Positions 25,723-34,340 are shown, counted from the stretch's first letter. The stretch: DNA of 64,000 bases from CAYREX01 sp964423505 (GCA_964423505.1 CAYREX010000002.1:258857-322856), one strand, 5' to 3'. Program-made: numbers and translations. The notes: a model not told the origin generated them from the letters alone.

Positions 25723-25837
25723 CCCCCGTACCGCTTATGAGTTTAATCCAGTATTCTCAAGTAACGAAGCTATGTGGCTCATAAGATAGCACGCTTTACT
25801 TTAGATATGCAAACTAAACCCATAAGCGGTACGGGGG
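25723..25837. repeat. Inverted-repeat-bounded intergenic element, copy 2
   Basis: The left end CCCCCGTACCGCTTATG and the right end CATAAGCGGTACGGGGG are exact reverse complements over 17 bases and continue with only two mismatches to about 24. The interior is AT-rich, non-coding, and contains GCTTTACTTTAGAT 41 bases from the inner right end, as in the element at 11899-12014. It lies between the convergent kinase and PEBP genes, almost filling the gap. Confidence 0.7.
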
Positions 25838-25845
25838 GGAGGGGG

Positions 25846-26313
25846 TCAGCGGGAGTAGGTGCCCATCAGCTCGGCGGTGGCCATCACGTGGTCGCCCATG
25901 GCCTCGTAGAGCTCGTCGGCGGTCAGGCCGGGAGGGAGGTCCAGCTGAGCGTCCAGCGCGTAGAGCCTGAAGAAGTACCTGTGGGCGCCGCTGCCCTCGG
26001 GAGGGGCTGGCCCGCCGTAGCCGGTCTCGCCCCAGTCGTTCTCCCCCTGGGTGGTACCGTCCTCGAGGGTCTCCTCCCCCGGCAGGCCCTCGTCCAGGCC
26101 GGAGGCCTCCGGCGGGATGTCGTAGACGACCCAGTGCACCCAGGTGCCACCCGGCGCGTCAGGGTCCTCGCAGACCAGGGCGTACGACTCCGGCTCGACC
26201 TCCGCCCGCCAGGCAAGCGGCGGCGAGATGTCCGCGCCGTCGGCGGTGTACTCGACCGGTATGGCCTCTCCCTGAGCGAACGCGGCACTGAAGAGCATCA
26301 GCAGCTCGAGCAT
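25846..26313 (-). CDS. YbhB/YbcL-type Raf kinase inhibitor-like (PEBP) protein, exported
   Basis: Phosphatidylethanolamine-binding-protein fold, 155 residues. Conserved motifs: P-V-E-Y-T-A-D-G-A-D-I-S-P-P-L-A-W near residue 25, C-E-D-P-D-A-P-G-G-T-W-V-H-W-V near 55, G-Y-G-G-P-A-P-P near 105, H-R-Y-F-F-R-L-Y-A-L near 118. A short hydrophobic N-terminus ending F-A-Q-G suggests export to the periplasm, as for many bacterial homologues. The ATG at 26313 has GGAGGGG upstream. It overlaps the 3' end of the HATPase gene, making it the third member of that operon. Its ligand is unknown. Confidence 0.85.
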   Translation of the reverse strand: MLELLMLFSAAFAQGEAIPVEYTADGADISPPLAWRAEVEPESYALVCEDPDAPGGTWVHWVVYDIPPEASGLDEGLPGEETLEDGTTQGENDWGETGYGGPAPPEGSGAHRYFFRLYALDAQLDLPPGLTADELYEAMGDHVMATAELMGTYSR

Positions 26314-27092
26314 GTCCGTGTCTCCCCTCCATCCGTTCCCGTCCATGACAGGCACATCGACAGTCTCGGCGGGTCGCCCTCCAGCAGGGCCTCCAGGTCG
26401 ATGCCGTTCTCCCTGCACAGCCGGGAGCAGCAGATAAGGCCGAAGCCGCCACCACCTGTGAGCGACGGCATGTGGAAGATCCCATCCCCGTCCTCGAAGG
26501 GCGCCCTCTCCCTCGCTATGGTCTCCGCAACAGCCGGGTCACCTATCCTCTCCCGGGCAGCCTCCAGGTCTCCGGGCAGAGGGGGATGCGACGACGAGAC
26601 CCGGACCTCTAGCCGGGCGGGCCCACCGGCGGCACTGACGGTCACGTGGTCCGCGGCGGTCTCCACCCCGAGTGCCCCCATTCTCTCCCGCAGCGGCAGG
26701 TCGAGCCAGTCGTCCACGTCCATGCCGACCCGGGAGCGGAAGAGCTCGCGCAGCCGCTCCGGCCCCGCCCGCCTCATGGAGCGTGGACCCGGCCAGACGG
26801 CGCTGGTCCCGAGGAGGGCGAGCATCCGGTCGCGGTCCAGACCGAGCCTGTCGTGGAGCGCGCTGCCCAGCGGCGCCAGCATCGCGTTGGAGACCAGCTC
26901 CATGAGCACCCAGCCCAGGGCGTCCATGGCGCCGTCGGGGAGGAGACCGCCGAGGCGGTCGAGGAACGGCGAGAGCTGGTCCTCCAGGTCCAGAACGAAG
27001 CTCTCCGGGCCGACCGACGCATCCATCGCCCGGCCGGAGGAGGGAACCAGCTCGAGCGTCTCGCGGCCCTCTCTTCCGCCGCCGGCGCTCAA
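26298..27092 (-). CDS. GHKL ATPase, anti-sigma-factor-kinase-like (RsbW/SpoIIAB type)
   Basis: Protein of about 264 residues. Residues ~45-60 hold an N-box-like E-L-V-S-N-A-M, and T-G-G-G-G-F-G-L near residue 215 is a G-box, so a Bergerat ATP-binding fold is likely. The long spacing and extra N-terminal region depart from compact RsbW proteins. Placed directly after a SpoIIE-type PP2C phosphatase, it is probably the kinase half of a partner-switching pair, though no sigma factor or STAS antagonist is adjacent. The start is TTG at 27092, five bases after the phosphatase stop; ATG 27026 is an alternative. It overlaps the PEBP gene by 16 bases. Confidence 0.6.
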   Translation of the reverse strand: MSAGGGREGRETLELVPSSGRAMDASVGPESFVLDLEDQLSPFLDRLGGLLPDGAMDALGWVLMELVSNAMLAPLGSALHDRLGLDRDRMLALLGTSAVWPGPRSMRRAGPERLRELFRSRVGMDVDDWLDLPLRERMGALGVETAADHVTVSAAGGPARLEVRVSSSHPPLPGDLEAARERIGDPAVAETIARERAPFEDGDGIFHMPSLTGGGGFGLICCSRLCRENGIDLEALLEGDPPRLSMCLSWTGTDGGETRTCSSC

Positions 27093-27096
27093 ACTC

Positions 27097-29619
27097 TCAG
27101 AGCCTCTTCAGTACCAGCAGGGTGAAGTCGTCGGCGAACTCGCTGCTGCCGGAGTGGCGGACGACCTCCCGCTCTACGCCGCAGAGCATCTCCGCCGGGT
27201 CTCCGTCCGCGAGCTCGGAGGCGACACGCTGCAGCCTCTCCTCGCCGAACTCCTCTCCCGAGTCGTCCATGGCCTCGGTGACTCCGTCGGTGAACATCAG
27301 GAGGGTGTCGCCCGGCCGCAGCGCCAGCCATCCCTCCTCGTAGCCGGTATCGGGGTCCACCCCGAGCAGGAGCCCGCCCCGGTCGAGTCGCTCCACGCCG
27401 CCGCTGCCCTTGAGGAGGAGCGGCGGGTTGTGGCCGGCGTTGACGTACCGGAGCACGCCGCCGCCCGGGTCGTAGACCGCCAGGAAGAGGGTGATGAACA
27501 TGTCGGAGGGGGTGTTGTCGTGTATCAGCCTGTTCATCCTGGTCATGGATTCCGAAGGGCTCAGGCCCACCTCCTGCGTGGTCCTGAGGGAGGCCTGCAG
27601 GTTCGCCATGAGAAGGGCCGGACCCATCCCCTTGCCGGCGACGTCGCCAACGGCGAGTACCTTCTTCCCGCTTCTGAGGGAGAACACGTCGTAGTAGTCC
27701 CCGGCGACCTCCAGGCAGAAACGGACCAGCGCCTCGACCCGTATCCCGGGCGTTGAGTCAAGGTCGGTGGGGAGGAGGCCCTTCTGGATGCTCCTGGCAA
27801 GCTCCATCTGCTGGTCCAGCTTCCGCTTCTCCATCCTCTCCTCGAGCAGGGAGAGGTTCTCCACCACCACGGCCATCTGGACGCCCAGCGAGTGGAGCAG
27901 CTCCAGCTCCACGGTGCCGTAGTCCTCGCCGGTGGTCTTCCTTCCGAGGGAGACGAAGCCGACCAGGCCGGACTTGGTCCTGAGCGGGAGTAGAAGGGCG
28001 CTCTCCCGCTCCGTCAGCCAGTCCCGCTGCGCCTCCGAGAGGTCTACCTTGCCGCTGGCCATTATCTCGTCGGTCAGGAGCGGCTGCCCCCTCTCCGCCA
28101 GCCTCGTGACCACGTCGTCCTCCGGCGAGAACGGGGTCTCCTCCCCCTCTACCGAGAGGAAGGTCCGGCCGTCCCTCGCCGGGATGACCGGGTTCACGCT
28201 GCCGGTGTCCAGCCCCACCGCCAGCTGCTCGTCGAGCTCCGTCCAGAACTCCCTCGCGTCGGTGTAGACCGAGCTCCTCTCCAGGAACTCGCCCAGCAGC
28301 TTCCTCAGCCTGTTCTTCTCGGGGTAGAAACGCCTGTCCAGGAACCGCCGGATGCGCCGCTGGCCGGGCACGAAGCCGAGCGCCAGAGCCAGGCCGACCA
28401 CCAGGGTAGGGGTCCTGCTCCTTATCTTCAGTCCCTCCAGCAGGAGCTGGGCGAAACCGAAGACGATGCCGAGCATCACCGCGATGAGCAGGATGTTGAC
28501 GACCACGAAGCGGGTTCCCCGCTTCAGCCTTGCCTCCAGCTCAAGGAGGCGGTAGCGGCGTATGGCCAGGGCAAGCATCACCGGCAGGGGCAGGAACAGG
28601 AGGAACGTAGCGTTGAAGACCAGCATCCTCTCCACGAAGCCGAGCCTCTGGATGACCTGGGCCGCCACTACTATGAGCCCCAGGAAGACGAGCCGGGAGC
28701 CGATGCTGGGTATGACGCCGAACAGGACCAGCCGCGTCTGTCGCCGCTCGAGGGGGACCTCGGCGCGCCTGTTGCTCCTTATCAGGATGGCCACGCCCAG
28801 GGCGAAGAGCACGACGGAGACCACGTAGGGTATAGTTGCAATCCCATCCGGCTTGTCCGGGCCTACCACGGAGTAGACCCCAAGTGCCGCCACGACCGCC
28901 AGGAGCCCGAGCCGCACCGCCGTCCGGTGACGCTCGTAGAACGGGTTGGGGCGCGGGAAGCTGAGGGTTAGGAGCAGCCAGGCCGGCGGCGCCAGGAGGC
29001 TCAGCCCGGGGAGATGCTCCGCGAGGAATCCCGGCATGGAGAAGACCGCGTAGGCCTCGGAGAGGGAGACGCTCACGGTCATCTCCATCGCTATGCCGAG
29101 GCAGAAGACCGCCAGCAGCTTTACGGTGACCGAGCCGCCGCGATTGACGAGCCCCCATGCCGCTATCCCCACCAGAGACAGCACGATGAGGACCCTGAGC
29201 AGCGTCAGGAGGAGCACCTGGGCGGCGACCGGGGTGGGGATGGAGCTCGCAACGACCATGGTGGAGAGCACCTCTCCGGTCTCCATGGAGAGGTAGTCTA
29301 TCTCGAACCTGGCCCCCGGCTCCGTAGTTGGGGAGAAGAAGTCGAAGTAGTTGTCCCTGGTGGCAGGCACTCCCTCGATGGCGAGGAGGCTGTCTCCGAC
29401 GGACGGCCTGGGCGGGTCGGGGAAGTCCTCCCGGGCGACCTCCCTGAACTCGGCCCCGGGCTCGTCGCTGAGGGCGAGCATGCTCCAGATGTCGCCCATG
29501 TTGACGAAGCTCCATACCTTGCTCAGCTCCCAGGAGAGCATGAGCAGGACGGAGAGCGCCATCACGAGGCACAACAGGCCGCCGCCTATCCTGCCTATCC
29601 TGCCGCTCCTGTCGCTCAT
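27097..29619 (-). CDS. Multi-domain membrane phosphatase: PDZ-like loop, TM bundle, GAF, PP2C/SpoIIE
   Basis: Receptor-like RsbU protein of 840 residues. An N-terminal helix is followed by an extracytoplasmic PDZ-like segment (S-V-G-D-S-L-L-A-I-E-G-V-P-A near residue 75), then about eight membrane helices (130-420), a GAF-like domain (430-590), a coiled coil and a SpoIIE-type PP2C phosphatase (600-838). Metal-binding aspartates lie in G-D-Y-Y-D, V-G-D-V-A-G-K-G, F-T-D-G-V-T-E-A and D-D-F-T-L-L. It would dephosphorylate an anti-sigma antagonist in response to an envelope signal. The ATG follows GGGAGG. The kinase-like gene is next downstream. Confidence 0.88.
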   Translation of the reverse strand: MSDRSGRIGRIGGGLLCLVMALSVLLMLSWELSKVWSFVNMGDIWSMLALSDEPGAEFREVAREDFPDPPRPSVGDSLLAIEGVPATRDNYFDFFSPTTEPGARFEIDYLSMETGEVLSTMVVASSIPTPVAAQVLLLTLLRVLIVLSLVGIAAWGLVNRGGSVTVKLLAVFCLGIAMEMTVSVSLSEAYAVFSMPGFLAEHLPGLSLLAPPAWLLLTLSFPRPNPFYERHRTAVRLGLLAVVAALGVYSVVGPDKPDGIATIPYVVSVVLFALGVAILIRSNRRAEVPLERRQTRLVLFGVIPSIGSRLVFLGLIVVAAQVIQRLGFVERMLVFNATFLLFLPLPVMLALAIRRYRLLELEARLKRGTRFVVVNILLIAVMLGIVFGFAQLLLEGLKIRSRTPTLVVGLALALGFVPGQRRIRRFLDRRFYPEKNRLRKLLGEFLERSSVYTDAREFWTELDEQLAVGLDTGSVNPVIPARDGRTFLSVEGEETPFSPEDDVVTRLAERGQPLLTDEIMASGKVDLSEAQRDWLTERESALLLPLRTKSGLVGFVSLGRKTTGEDYGTVELELLHSLGVQMAVVVENLSLLEERMEKRKLDQQMELARSIQKGLLPTDLDSTPGIRVEALVRFCLEVAGDYYDVFSLRSGKKVLAVGDVAGKGMGPALLMANLQASLRTTQEVGLSPSESMTRMNRLIHDNTPSDMFITLFLAVYDPGGGVLRYVNAGHNPPLLLKGSGGVERLDRGGLLLGVDPDTGYEEGWLALRPGDTLLMFTDGVTEAMDDSGEEFGEERLQRVASELADGDPAEMLCGVEREVVRHSGSSEFADDFTLLVLKRL

Positions 29620-29752
29620 CGGCCTCCCGTCTCCCGTCTCACCCGGTTGCCCCCGATACTATTCGATGCACCCGGCAGCCGGTAGCCGGATGCCCTCCGC
29701 GGGAGCCGGCGCCCGCCATCGGGTGCCGGACACGGGCGGCGGCGGAGCGACG

Positions 29753-30772
29753 CTAAAGCTTCACGACCGTCAGAGCCGCGCTCTCCCCCTCTCCGTAGAC
29801 CCGGAGGACGTAGACGCCGGAGGGGTATCCCCGGGCGTCCCAGGCGTAGCTGCCGGGGAAGCGGTCCTCCAGGAGCACCCTTCCGGAGATGTCCAGCACC
29901 TCCACGCGAGCGGACGGACCGAAACCCTCCCCGCATACGGCTACGCCCTCCGAGAAGGGGCTCTCGCCCGATAGCTCGAGATGCGCCGTCCCCGGGAGAG
30001 CCGCACCGCTGCCGCCGGCCACTCCCGTCGGGACGAGGTCTATCCGGTATATCTCGTCCGCATGGATATTGCTGGCCCACAGGTACCTGTCGCTCTCGAA
30101 ACAGAGGCCGTGCGCCGCGGGAATGACCTCGTCCTCGATGTAGTCCGTGAGGCTCCCGCCGGTTGAGAAGGCCTTCACCGGCGAGTCGGACGCGTCGCAG
30201 GCGAACCAGATCTCCCCGGAGTCGCCCTCCCGGAAGGCTATGTCGTGGAAGACCGGCAGGCCGATGGGCTGGAACAGGTAGGGCCCGCTCATGATGCTGC
30301 CGGAGAAGGTGAACCGCTCTACCGTCTCGTTCATCGTGTACGTGTCGATGCCCGCTCCGAAAACATTGCTCGGCCCTGCAGCGAGACCAGAGACCCCCTG
30401 GTCGAGGTCGCTGCCTCAACAGTCGAGGTCGAAGCTGCCCAGGTATCCTCCCGACGTGCTGTAGCGGTAGCAGTAGGGGTCCGAGTAGCTGGACCCGGTG
30501 GCCGCTGCGACGTATACCGCGTTGCTGGCGAAGGTGAGGCCGGTGGCTATCCTGGAGCCGGTCTGGGTGCATACCCAGGAGTCCTCCACCGAGCCGGTGA
30601 CCGGGTCCAGGCGGTACACCGTCTCCGAGACGTTGTCCACCGCCCACAGGCTGCCCTCCCCGAAGCCCAGGCCGGTTATGTCTCCGTCCGGTGCGGCAAG
30701 CGTCCTGTCCACCACCGGGTCGGCCGGGCCCAGCGCGCAGATCAGGAGCACGGCGGCGAATGCTGTCTTCAT
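29753..30772 (-). CDS. Secreted propeller/sorting-domain protein with in-frame UGA (candidate selenoprotein or nonsense mutant)
   Basis: One continuous frame of 340 codons except for TGA at codon 119 (30416-30418). Before it: a signal peptide (M-K-T-A-F-A-A-V-L-L-I-C-A-L-G) and propeller-like repeats (G-S-L-W-A-V-D, Y-R-L-D-P-V-T-G). After it: more of the same fold (I-W-F-A-C-D, L-W-A-S-N-I) and a C-terminal type IX sorting domain (V-L-D-I-S-G-R-V, Y-P-S-G-V-Y-V-L). Coding character continues without a frame change right across the TGA (D-L-D-C-stop-G-S-D-L-D). A two-tier hairpin begins two bases after it. Selenocysteine insertion, a plain nonsense mutation and a base-call error all remain possible. 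ATG 30772 has GGGAGGGAG upstream. Confidence 0.6.
30378..30418 (-). promoter_or_regulatory. UGA plus SECIS-like hairpin
   Basis: Minus-strand reading after the TGA: GG; lower stem GCAGCGA (30414-30408) with TCGCTGC (30384-30378); a 4-base bulge CCTC; upper stem GACCAG with CTGGTC; and a 7-base loop GGGGTCT. The loop starts 18 bases after the UGA and opens with G. This fits the general description of bacterial SECIS elements, and E. coli fdhF has a GGUCU-containing loop. SelB recognition is inferred only. Confidence 0.4.
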
Positions 30773-31032
30773 GGTCGCTCCCTCCTCCCGTTCCCTCGCT
30801 CCTCCTCCATTCTATCACCCGCCCGGGAGGGACTGTCAATGTGTACGTCCACCCAACCTGCGGCGCTGCATACCCTTACCCGCGTCAGGGTGGGGCGTTC
30901 TCACCCGCGGGGGAGCGCAACCCCGGGAAGCCGCCGGCTCCCGGGCCCGCCCCCCCGGACGCCCCCGTCTTCGTGCATATTACTGCCGTTACGCCTTACA
31001 TCGGTTCTCACACGCATCAAGGGGGATGCCGA

Positions 31033-31563
31033 ATGAGCGACAGACAGCAGCGCAGGGAAGCCGTCATCGATGTCCTCAACCGCGCCAGGGCCATGGAGCT
31101 CCACGCGATAGTCCAGTACATGAACCAGCACTACGGGCTGGACGATATGGACTACGGGGAGCTGGCGGCCAAGATCAAGCTCATCGCCATAGACGAGATG
31201 AAGCACGCCGAGGAGCTGGGCGAGCGGGTGAAGGAGCTCGGCGGGGAGCCCACCACGGAGAGGGCGGCGGAAGTCGTCCCCGGTCAGGAAGTGGAGAGCA
31301 TCTACCGCTACGACTCCGGCATAGAGGACGACACCATCGAGGACTACAACTCCTTTCTCGAGGTCTGCCGGGAGAACGGCGACAGCATAAGCGCCAGGAT
31401 ATTCGAGAAGCTCATCGAGGAGGAGCAGGTCCACCTGAACTACTTCGAGGACATCGCCGACCACATAGAGCAGCTCGGGGCCGCCTTCCTCTCGCAGAAG
31501 GCGGGTACGCCGTCGGACACCGGACTGACTATAATGGGCTTCGTCGGGCAGCAGGGGGAGTGA
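31033..31563 (+). CDS. bfr: Bacterioferritin-like di-iron protein
   Basis: Ferritin-like four-helix-bundle protein of 176 residues that stores iron by oxidising Fe(II). Di-iron ligand candidates are Glu22 (M-E-L-H-A), Glu55 and His58 (D-E-M-K-H-A-E), Glu131 and His134 (E-E-Q-V-H). Met56 in D-E-M-K-H-A matches the haem-ligating Met of E. coli bacterioferritin, so haem may be bound between subunits. It is slightly longer than classical Bfr at both ends. ATG 31033 follows AAGGGGGA. The 260 bases upstream hold a GC-rich stretch and no promoter I can support. Confidence 0.85.
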   Translation: MSDRQQRREAVIDVLNRARAMELHAIVQYMNQHYGLDDMDYGELAAKIKLIAIDEMKHAEELGERVKELGGEPTTERAAEVVPGQEVESIYRYDSGIEDDTIEDYNSFLEVCRENGDSISARIFEKLIEEEQVHLNYFEDIADHIEQLGAAFLSQKAGTPSDTGLTIMGFVGQQGE

Positions 31564-31612
31564 GCGGGCGGAAGGCCCGCGCTCTCCGGCGCCCGTCAAG
31601 ACAAGGGGGGAC

Positions 31613-31649
31613 GGAGCGGGGCCGGGCAGGCAGCGCCCCTCCCCGCTCC
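31613..31649 (+). terminator. Hairpin between bacterioferritin and lipoprotein genes
   Basis: Nine-base perfect inverted repeat GGAGCGGGG / CCCCGCTCC (31613-31621, 31641-31649), with no U tract. It may attenuate or stabilise the message. A second imperfect hairpin starts right at the bfr stop (GAGCGGGC/GCCCGCGCTC). Confidence 0.35.
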
Positions 31650-31672
31650 AACCAGACCGACAGGAGGGAACG

Positions 31673-32554
31673 ATGAGAAGGATCCAGGCCCTTGTGGCCT
31701 CGCTGCTGGTCCTGGCTCTTCTGGCCGCCGGCTGCGGCGATGAGCCGGAGCCTGCCGAGGATGCCGGCTCCCCGGTGGTCGAGCCGGGAGAGCAGGTCAC
31801 CGATGACGCCGGCGCAGACGCGGACGGCCCTGACGAGACCGTCGCCGCGGTGCCGGACGAGGTGGTCCTCTATCCGGAGGGCACGCTGGACCCGCAGGCG
31901 GTCGACCCGGATGTCCCGGTACCGGCCGATGTGCTCTTCGAGGCCTACTTCGCCTGGAACGGCATGGAGGTGACCGTAGCGGGTTACCCCGACATCTGGT
32001 ACGGCGACTCCTCCGAGGTGGAGGGAGAGCTGGAGCTGGTGGCCGACCCGGACTCCAACGACGAGCTGCTGGTCGCGGAGCTGGCGGACCCCTCGCCGGT
32101 TACGGTGTACAGGGGAGAGCCGGTGGCCGTGAGGGGCACCCTGGAGATGACCTGGACCGGCCTCGAGATAACCGGCGCGGAGATCGTCGAGCCGCCGGCC
32201 GACCTCGAGCCGGTCGAGACCAGCGCCTACGTCTACGATGCCGGGACGGTGGTGCCGGTCGACCAGATGGTCGAGCTGGCAACCGCCCTGGAGGGCGTAG
32301 AGGTGGCAGTCGTCGGCAGGTACCACTCCACAACGACCTCCACGACCTCGGATGGCACCACCATCAGGATAGACCTTACCTCCGGGAGGGATCCCTACAC
32401 GAAGCTCGTGGCCTGCGAGATGGCGGACGAGATATCACCCGAGTCCGACTCGCTCCTCGTGGCCGAGCGTGAGGGCGTCGTCATACTGGGCACCGTCGAG
32501 GGCGAGTCCTTCGACATGGTGGGTCTGGAGGGCTGCGTCCTGCAGAACCGCTAG
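31673..32554 (+). CDS. Lipoprotein with two OB-like domains
   Basis: Protein of 293 residues with a clear lipobox (L-L-A-A-G-C, Cys21), then a Glu/Asp/Ala/Pro-rich linker to about residue 80. Two modules of about 95 residues follow. Each has a V-T-V-A-G / V-A-V-V-G strand near its start and a V-A-V-R-G-T-L / V-V-I-L-G-T-V strand near its end, a pattern seen in tRNA_anti-like OB folds. Very acidic overall. ATG 31673 follows AGGAGGG. Probable envelope-anchored binding protein; the ligand is unknown and the fold is only suggested by the pattern. Confidence 0.6.
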   Translation: MRRIQALVASLLVLALLAAGCGDEPEPAEDAGSPVVEPGEQVTDDAGADADGPDETVAAVPDEVVLYPEGTLDPQAVDPDVPVPADVLFEAYFAWNGMEVTVAGYPDIWYGDSSEVEGELELVADPDSNDELLVAELADPSPVTVYRGEPVAVRGTLEMTWTGLEITGAEIVEPPADLEPVETSAYVYDAGTVVPVDQMVELATALEGVEVAVVGRYHSTTTSTTSDGTTIRIDLTSGRDPYTKLVACEMADEISPESDSLLVAEREGVVILGTVEGESFDMVGLEGCVLQNR

Positions 32555-32578
32555 GATCTCCGGGAGCTCTCGGCGTGC

Positions 32579-32608
32579 GGCCCTGGCGGGCGTCAGCCCT
32601 CCAGGGCC
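32579..32608. terminator. Convergent-gene hairpin
   Basis: GGCCCTGG (32579-32586) pairs perfectly with CCAGGGCC (32601-32608). It lies between the lipoprotein stop and, partly inside, the end of the convergent secreted-protein gene. No T run on either side, so termination is only suggested. Confidence 0.35.
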
Positions 32609-33510
32609 GTCATGCAGAGGAAGAACCGCTTCTGGACAACGTAGTGCCCCCGCTCCGTAGTCAGGGCGAGCAGGCTGACCGAGCCGTAGAGCTCGCGGGG
32701 AAGCGGGAACACCAGGAGACGCTCCCCCGCCGGGACCGAGGTCATCGCGGCCTCCCAGGTCTCCACGAGCGCGGAGACCTCCTCCGTCCTGAAGACCCCT
32801 CCGGACCACGAGCACATCGTCAACTCCAGCTCCCCGGTCTCCACCGGCGCCCAGTCGCCCTGCGGCTCCGGCAACCCGCCGTCGACCAGGCAGGGCCTCT
32901 GCTCGGGCAGACCGGAGTCCGAGGTGCGCAGAAGCAGACCGGGCGCATGGACGTCCCGGAGCAGCCACTCCGGCCCGGCCCCCGCCGGGGGGGCGCCCAT
33001 CAGGTCTTCCACCTCGCACTCGTAGTAGACGAAGCGGTCGGACCAGGAGCCGTCAGGCGAGGCCACCTGCCGGGAGGGGACGGCCCTCCAGGACGCCACC
33101 GCGTCGTAGTAGGCGCCGAGCTCCGGGATGTACTCCTCGGCCGGGATGGCCTGCCCGTCCGCGGTGTCCGGCTCCCGCGGCCACGTCGTCAGCTCCCAGG
33201 AGACCGAGGCGGGCACCCCGTCGCCGCCCTCCACCGAGAAGGAGGGCTCGGGGTAGGTCACCGTCACCCTGCCGTTGGGCACGTGCACGGTCAGCTCCCC
33301 GTCGAAGCTCACCCCGTGGAACCATATGACCGGGGCCTCCACGCAGAAGTCGGGGTCCGGCGGGACCATGTCCACCACCGGCGACCCGACCACCTCGGCG
33401 GACGAGACGGACAGCTCTATGACCCCCCATTCGTGCATCTCCACGATATCGGTCTCGTCAATGGGCACCATAACGGTGTCGGCAAGCGCGGCGAACAGCA
33501 GCGGCAGCAT
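32593..33510 (-). CDS. Secreted protein of unknown function
   Basis: Protein of 305 residues with a short hydrophobic N-terminus (M-L-P-L-L-F-A-A-L-A-D) acting as a probable signal peptide. Notable segments: M-H-E-W-G-V-I near residue 25, V-I-W-F-H-G near 61, Y-Y-E-C-E-V-E-D and a late R-F-F-L-C-M. The E-W-G-V and W-F-H-G motifs recur in uncharacterised exported proteins; I do not recognise a characterised family. ATG 33510 follows GAGAGGAGG. It stands alone on the minus strand, 44 bases downstream of the exonuclease gene stop. Confidence 0.55.
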   Translation of the reverse strand: MLPLLFAALADTVMVPIDETDIVEMHEWGVIELSVSSAEVVGSPVVDMVPPDPDFCVEAPVIWFHGVSFDGELTVHVPNGRVTVTYPEPSFSVEGGDGVPASVSWELTTWPREPDTADGQAIPAEEYIPELGAYYDAVASWRAVPSRQVASPDGSWSDRFVYYECEVEDLMGAPPAGAGPEWLLRDVHAPGLLLRTSDSGLPEQRPCLVDGGLPEPQGDWAPVETGELELTMCSWSGGVFRTEEVSALVETWEAAMTSVPAGERLLVFPLPRELYGSVSLLALTTERGHYVVQKRFFLCMTALEG

Positions 33511-33554
33511 GGCGGCCTCCTCTCTACGGTAGCTCTACATCCGCGGGCCGGCCC

Positions 33555-34340
33555 CTATTCCGCCGGTACGGAGATCGTCAGGGCGACGGGGGCGTGGTCG
33601 GAGGGCCTCTCCCAGCCCCTCGCCTCCCGAAGGATGGAGCAGCTCCCGGCCATCTCCTCCGCCCCGCCGCCCAGCAGTACGAGGTCCAGCCTCATGCCCA
33701 TGTCCCTCCTGAAAGCGGCCGCCCTGTAGTCCCACCAGCTGTAGGCCTTTCCCGCCGGATTGAAGAGCCTGTAGGCGTCCACCAGCCCGGCCTCCAGCAT
33801 CGACGCCAGCCGGGATCGTTCGTCCGGGTGGTAGCAGACGGTCCCGTCCAGCGCCTCCGGGTCGTGCACGTCATCCGGACCGGGGGCGACGTTGAAGTCG
33901 CCAAGCAGGACCAGAGGCGTCGAGGAGGCCGTCTCACGGGCCATCTCCCCCAGCTCGTCCAGGTAGCGGAGCTTCTCCAGGAACCTCCGCTCGTCCATGC
34001 CGCCGTTGGGGACGTACACGCATATGACGGCGATGCCGGAGACCTCCGTCGAGAGCAGTCTCCTCTGGTCGGCCAGGAAGCCGCTGGGAAGGCCGGTGGC
34101 CACCGGTTGCAGGGGCATTCGGGAGGCCATGGCGACGCCGTTCCACCTGCTCTGCCCGCTGGCGAGGACCCGGTAGCCGAGCTCTGCGAAGGCCTCGCGG
34201 GGGAAGCCGTCGTCCTCCACCTTCGTCTCCTGCATGCAGAGCAGGTCGGGCCGTCTTTCGTCCAGCAGCCTCATTACCGAGGGCAGCCTGGCCCTCACCG
34301 AGTTCACGTTCCAGGTGACCATCTCGAGCTCCCGGCCCAT
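33555..34340 (-). CDS. xth: Exodeoxyribonuclease III (AP endonuclease)
   Basis: Exonuclease III-type AP endonuclease for base-excision repair, about 261 residues. Motifs in order: T-W-N-V-N-S-V-R-A-R near the start; L-C-M-Q-E-T-K (catalytic Glu); Y-V-P-N-G; G-D-F-N-V-A-P (Asp/Asn); Y-S-W-W-D-Y; and R-P-S-D-H-A-P-V (His) at the end. ATG 34340 has GGAAGGAGG 4 bases upstream; an ATG nine codons earlier lacks this. The gene starts 33 bases downstream of the flippase stop and may share its transcript. Confidence 0.93.
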   Translation of the reverse strand: MGRELEMVTWNVNSVRARLPSVMRLLDERRPDLLCMQETKVEDDGFPREAFAELGYRVLASGQSRWNGVAMASRMPLQPVATGLPSGFLADQRRLLSTEVSGIAVICVYVPNGGMDERRFLEKLRYLDELGEMARETASSTPLVLLGDFNVAPGPDDVHDPEALDGTVCYHPDERSRLASMLEAGLVDAYRLFNPAGKAYSWWDYRAAAFRRDMGMRLDLVLLGGGAEEMAGSCSILREARGWERPSDHAPVALTISVPAE

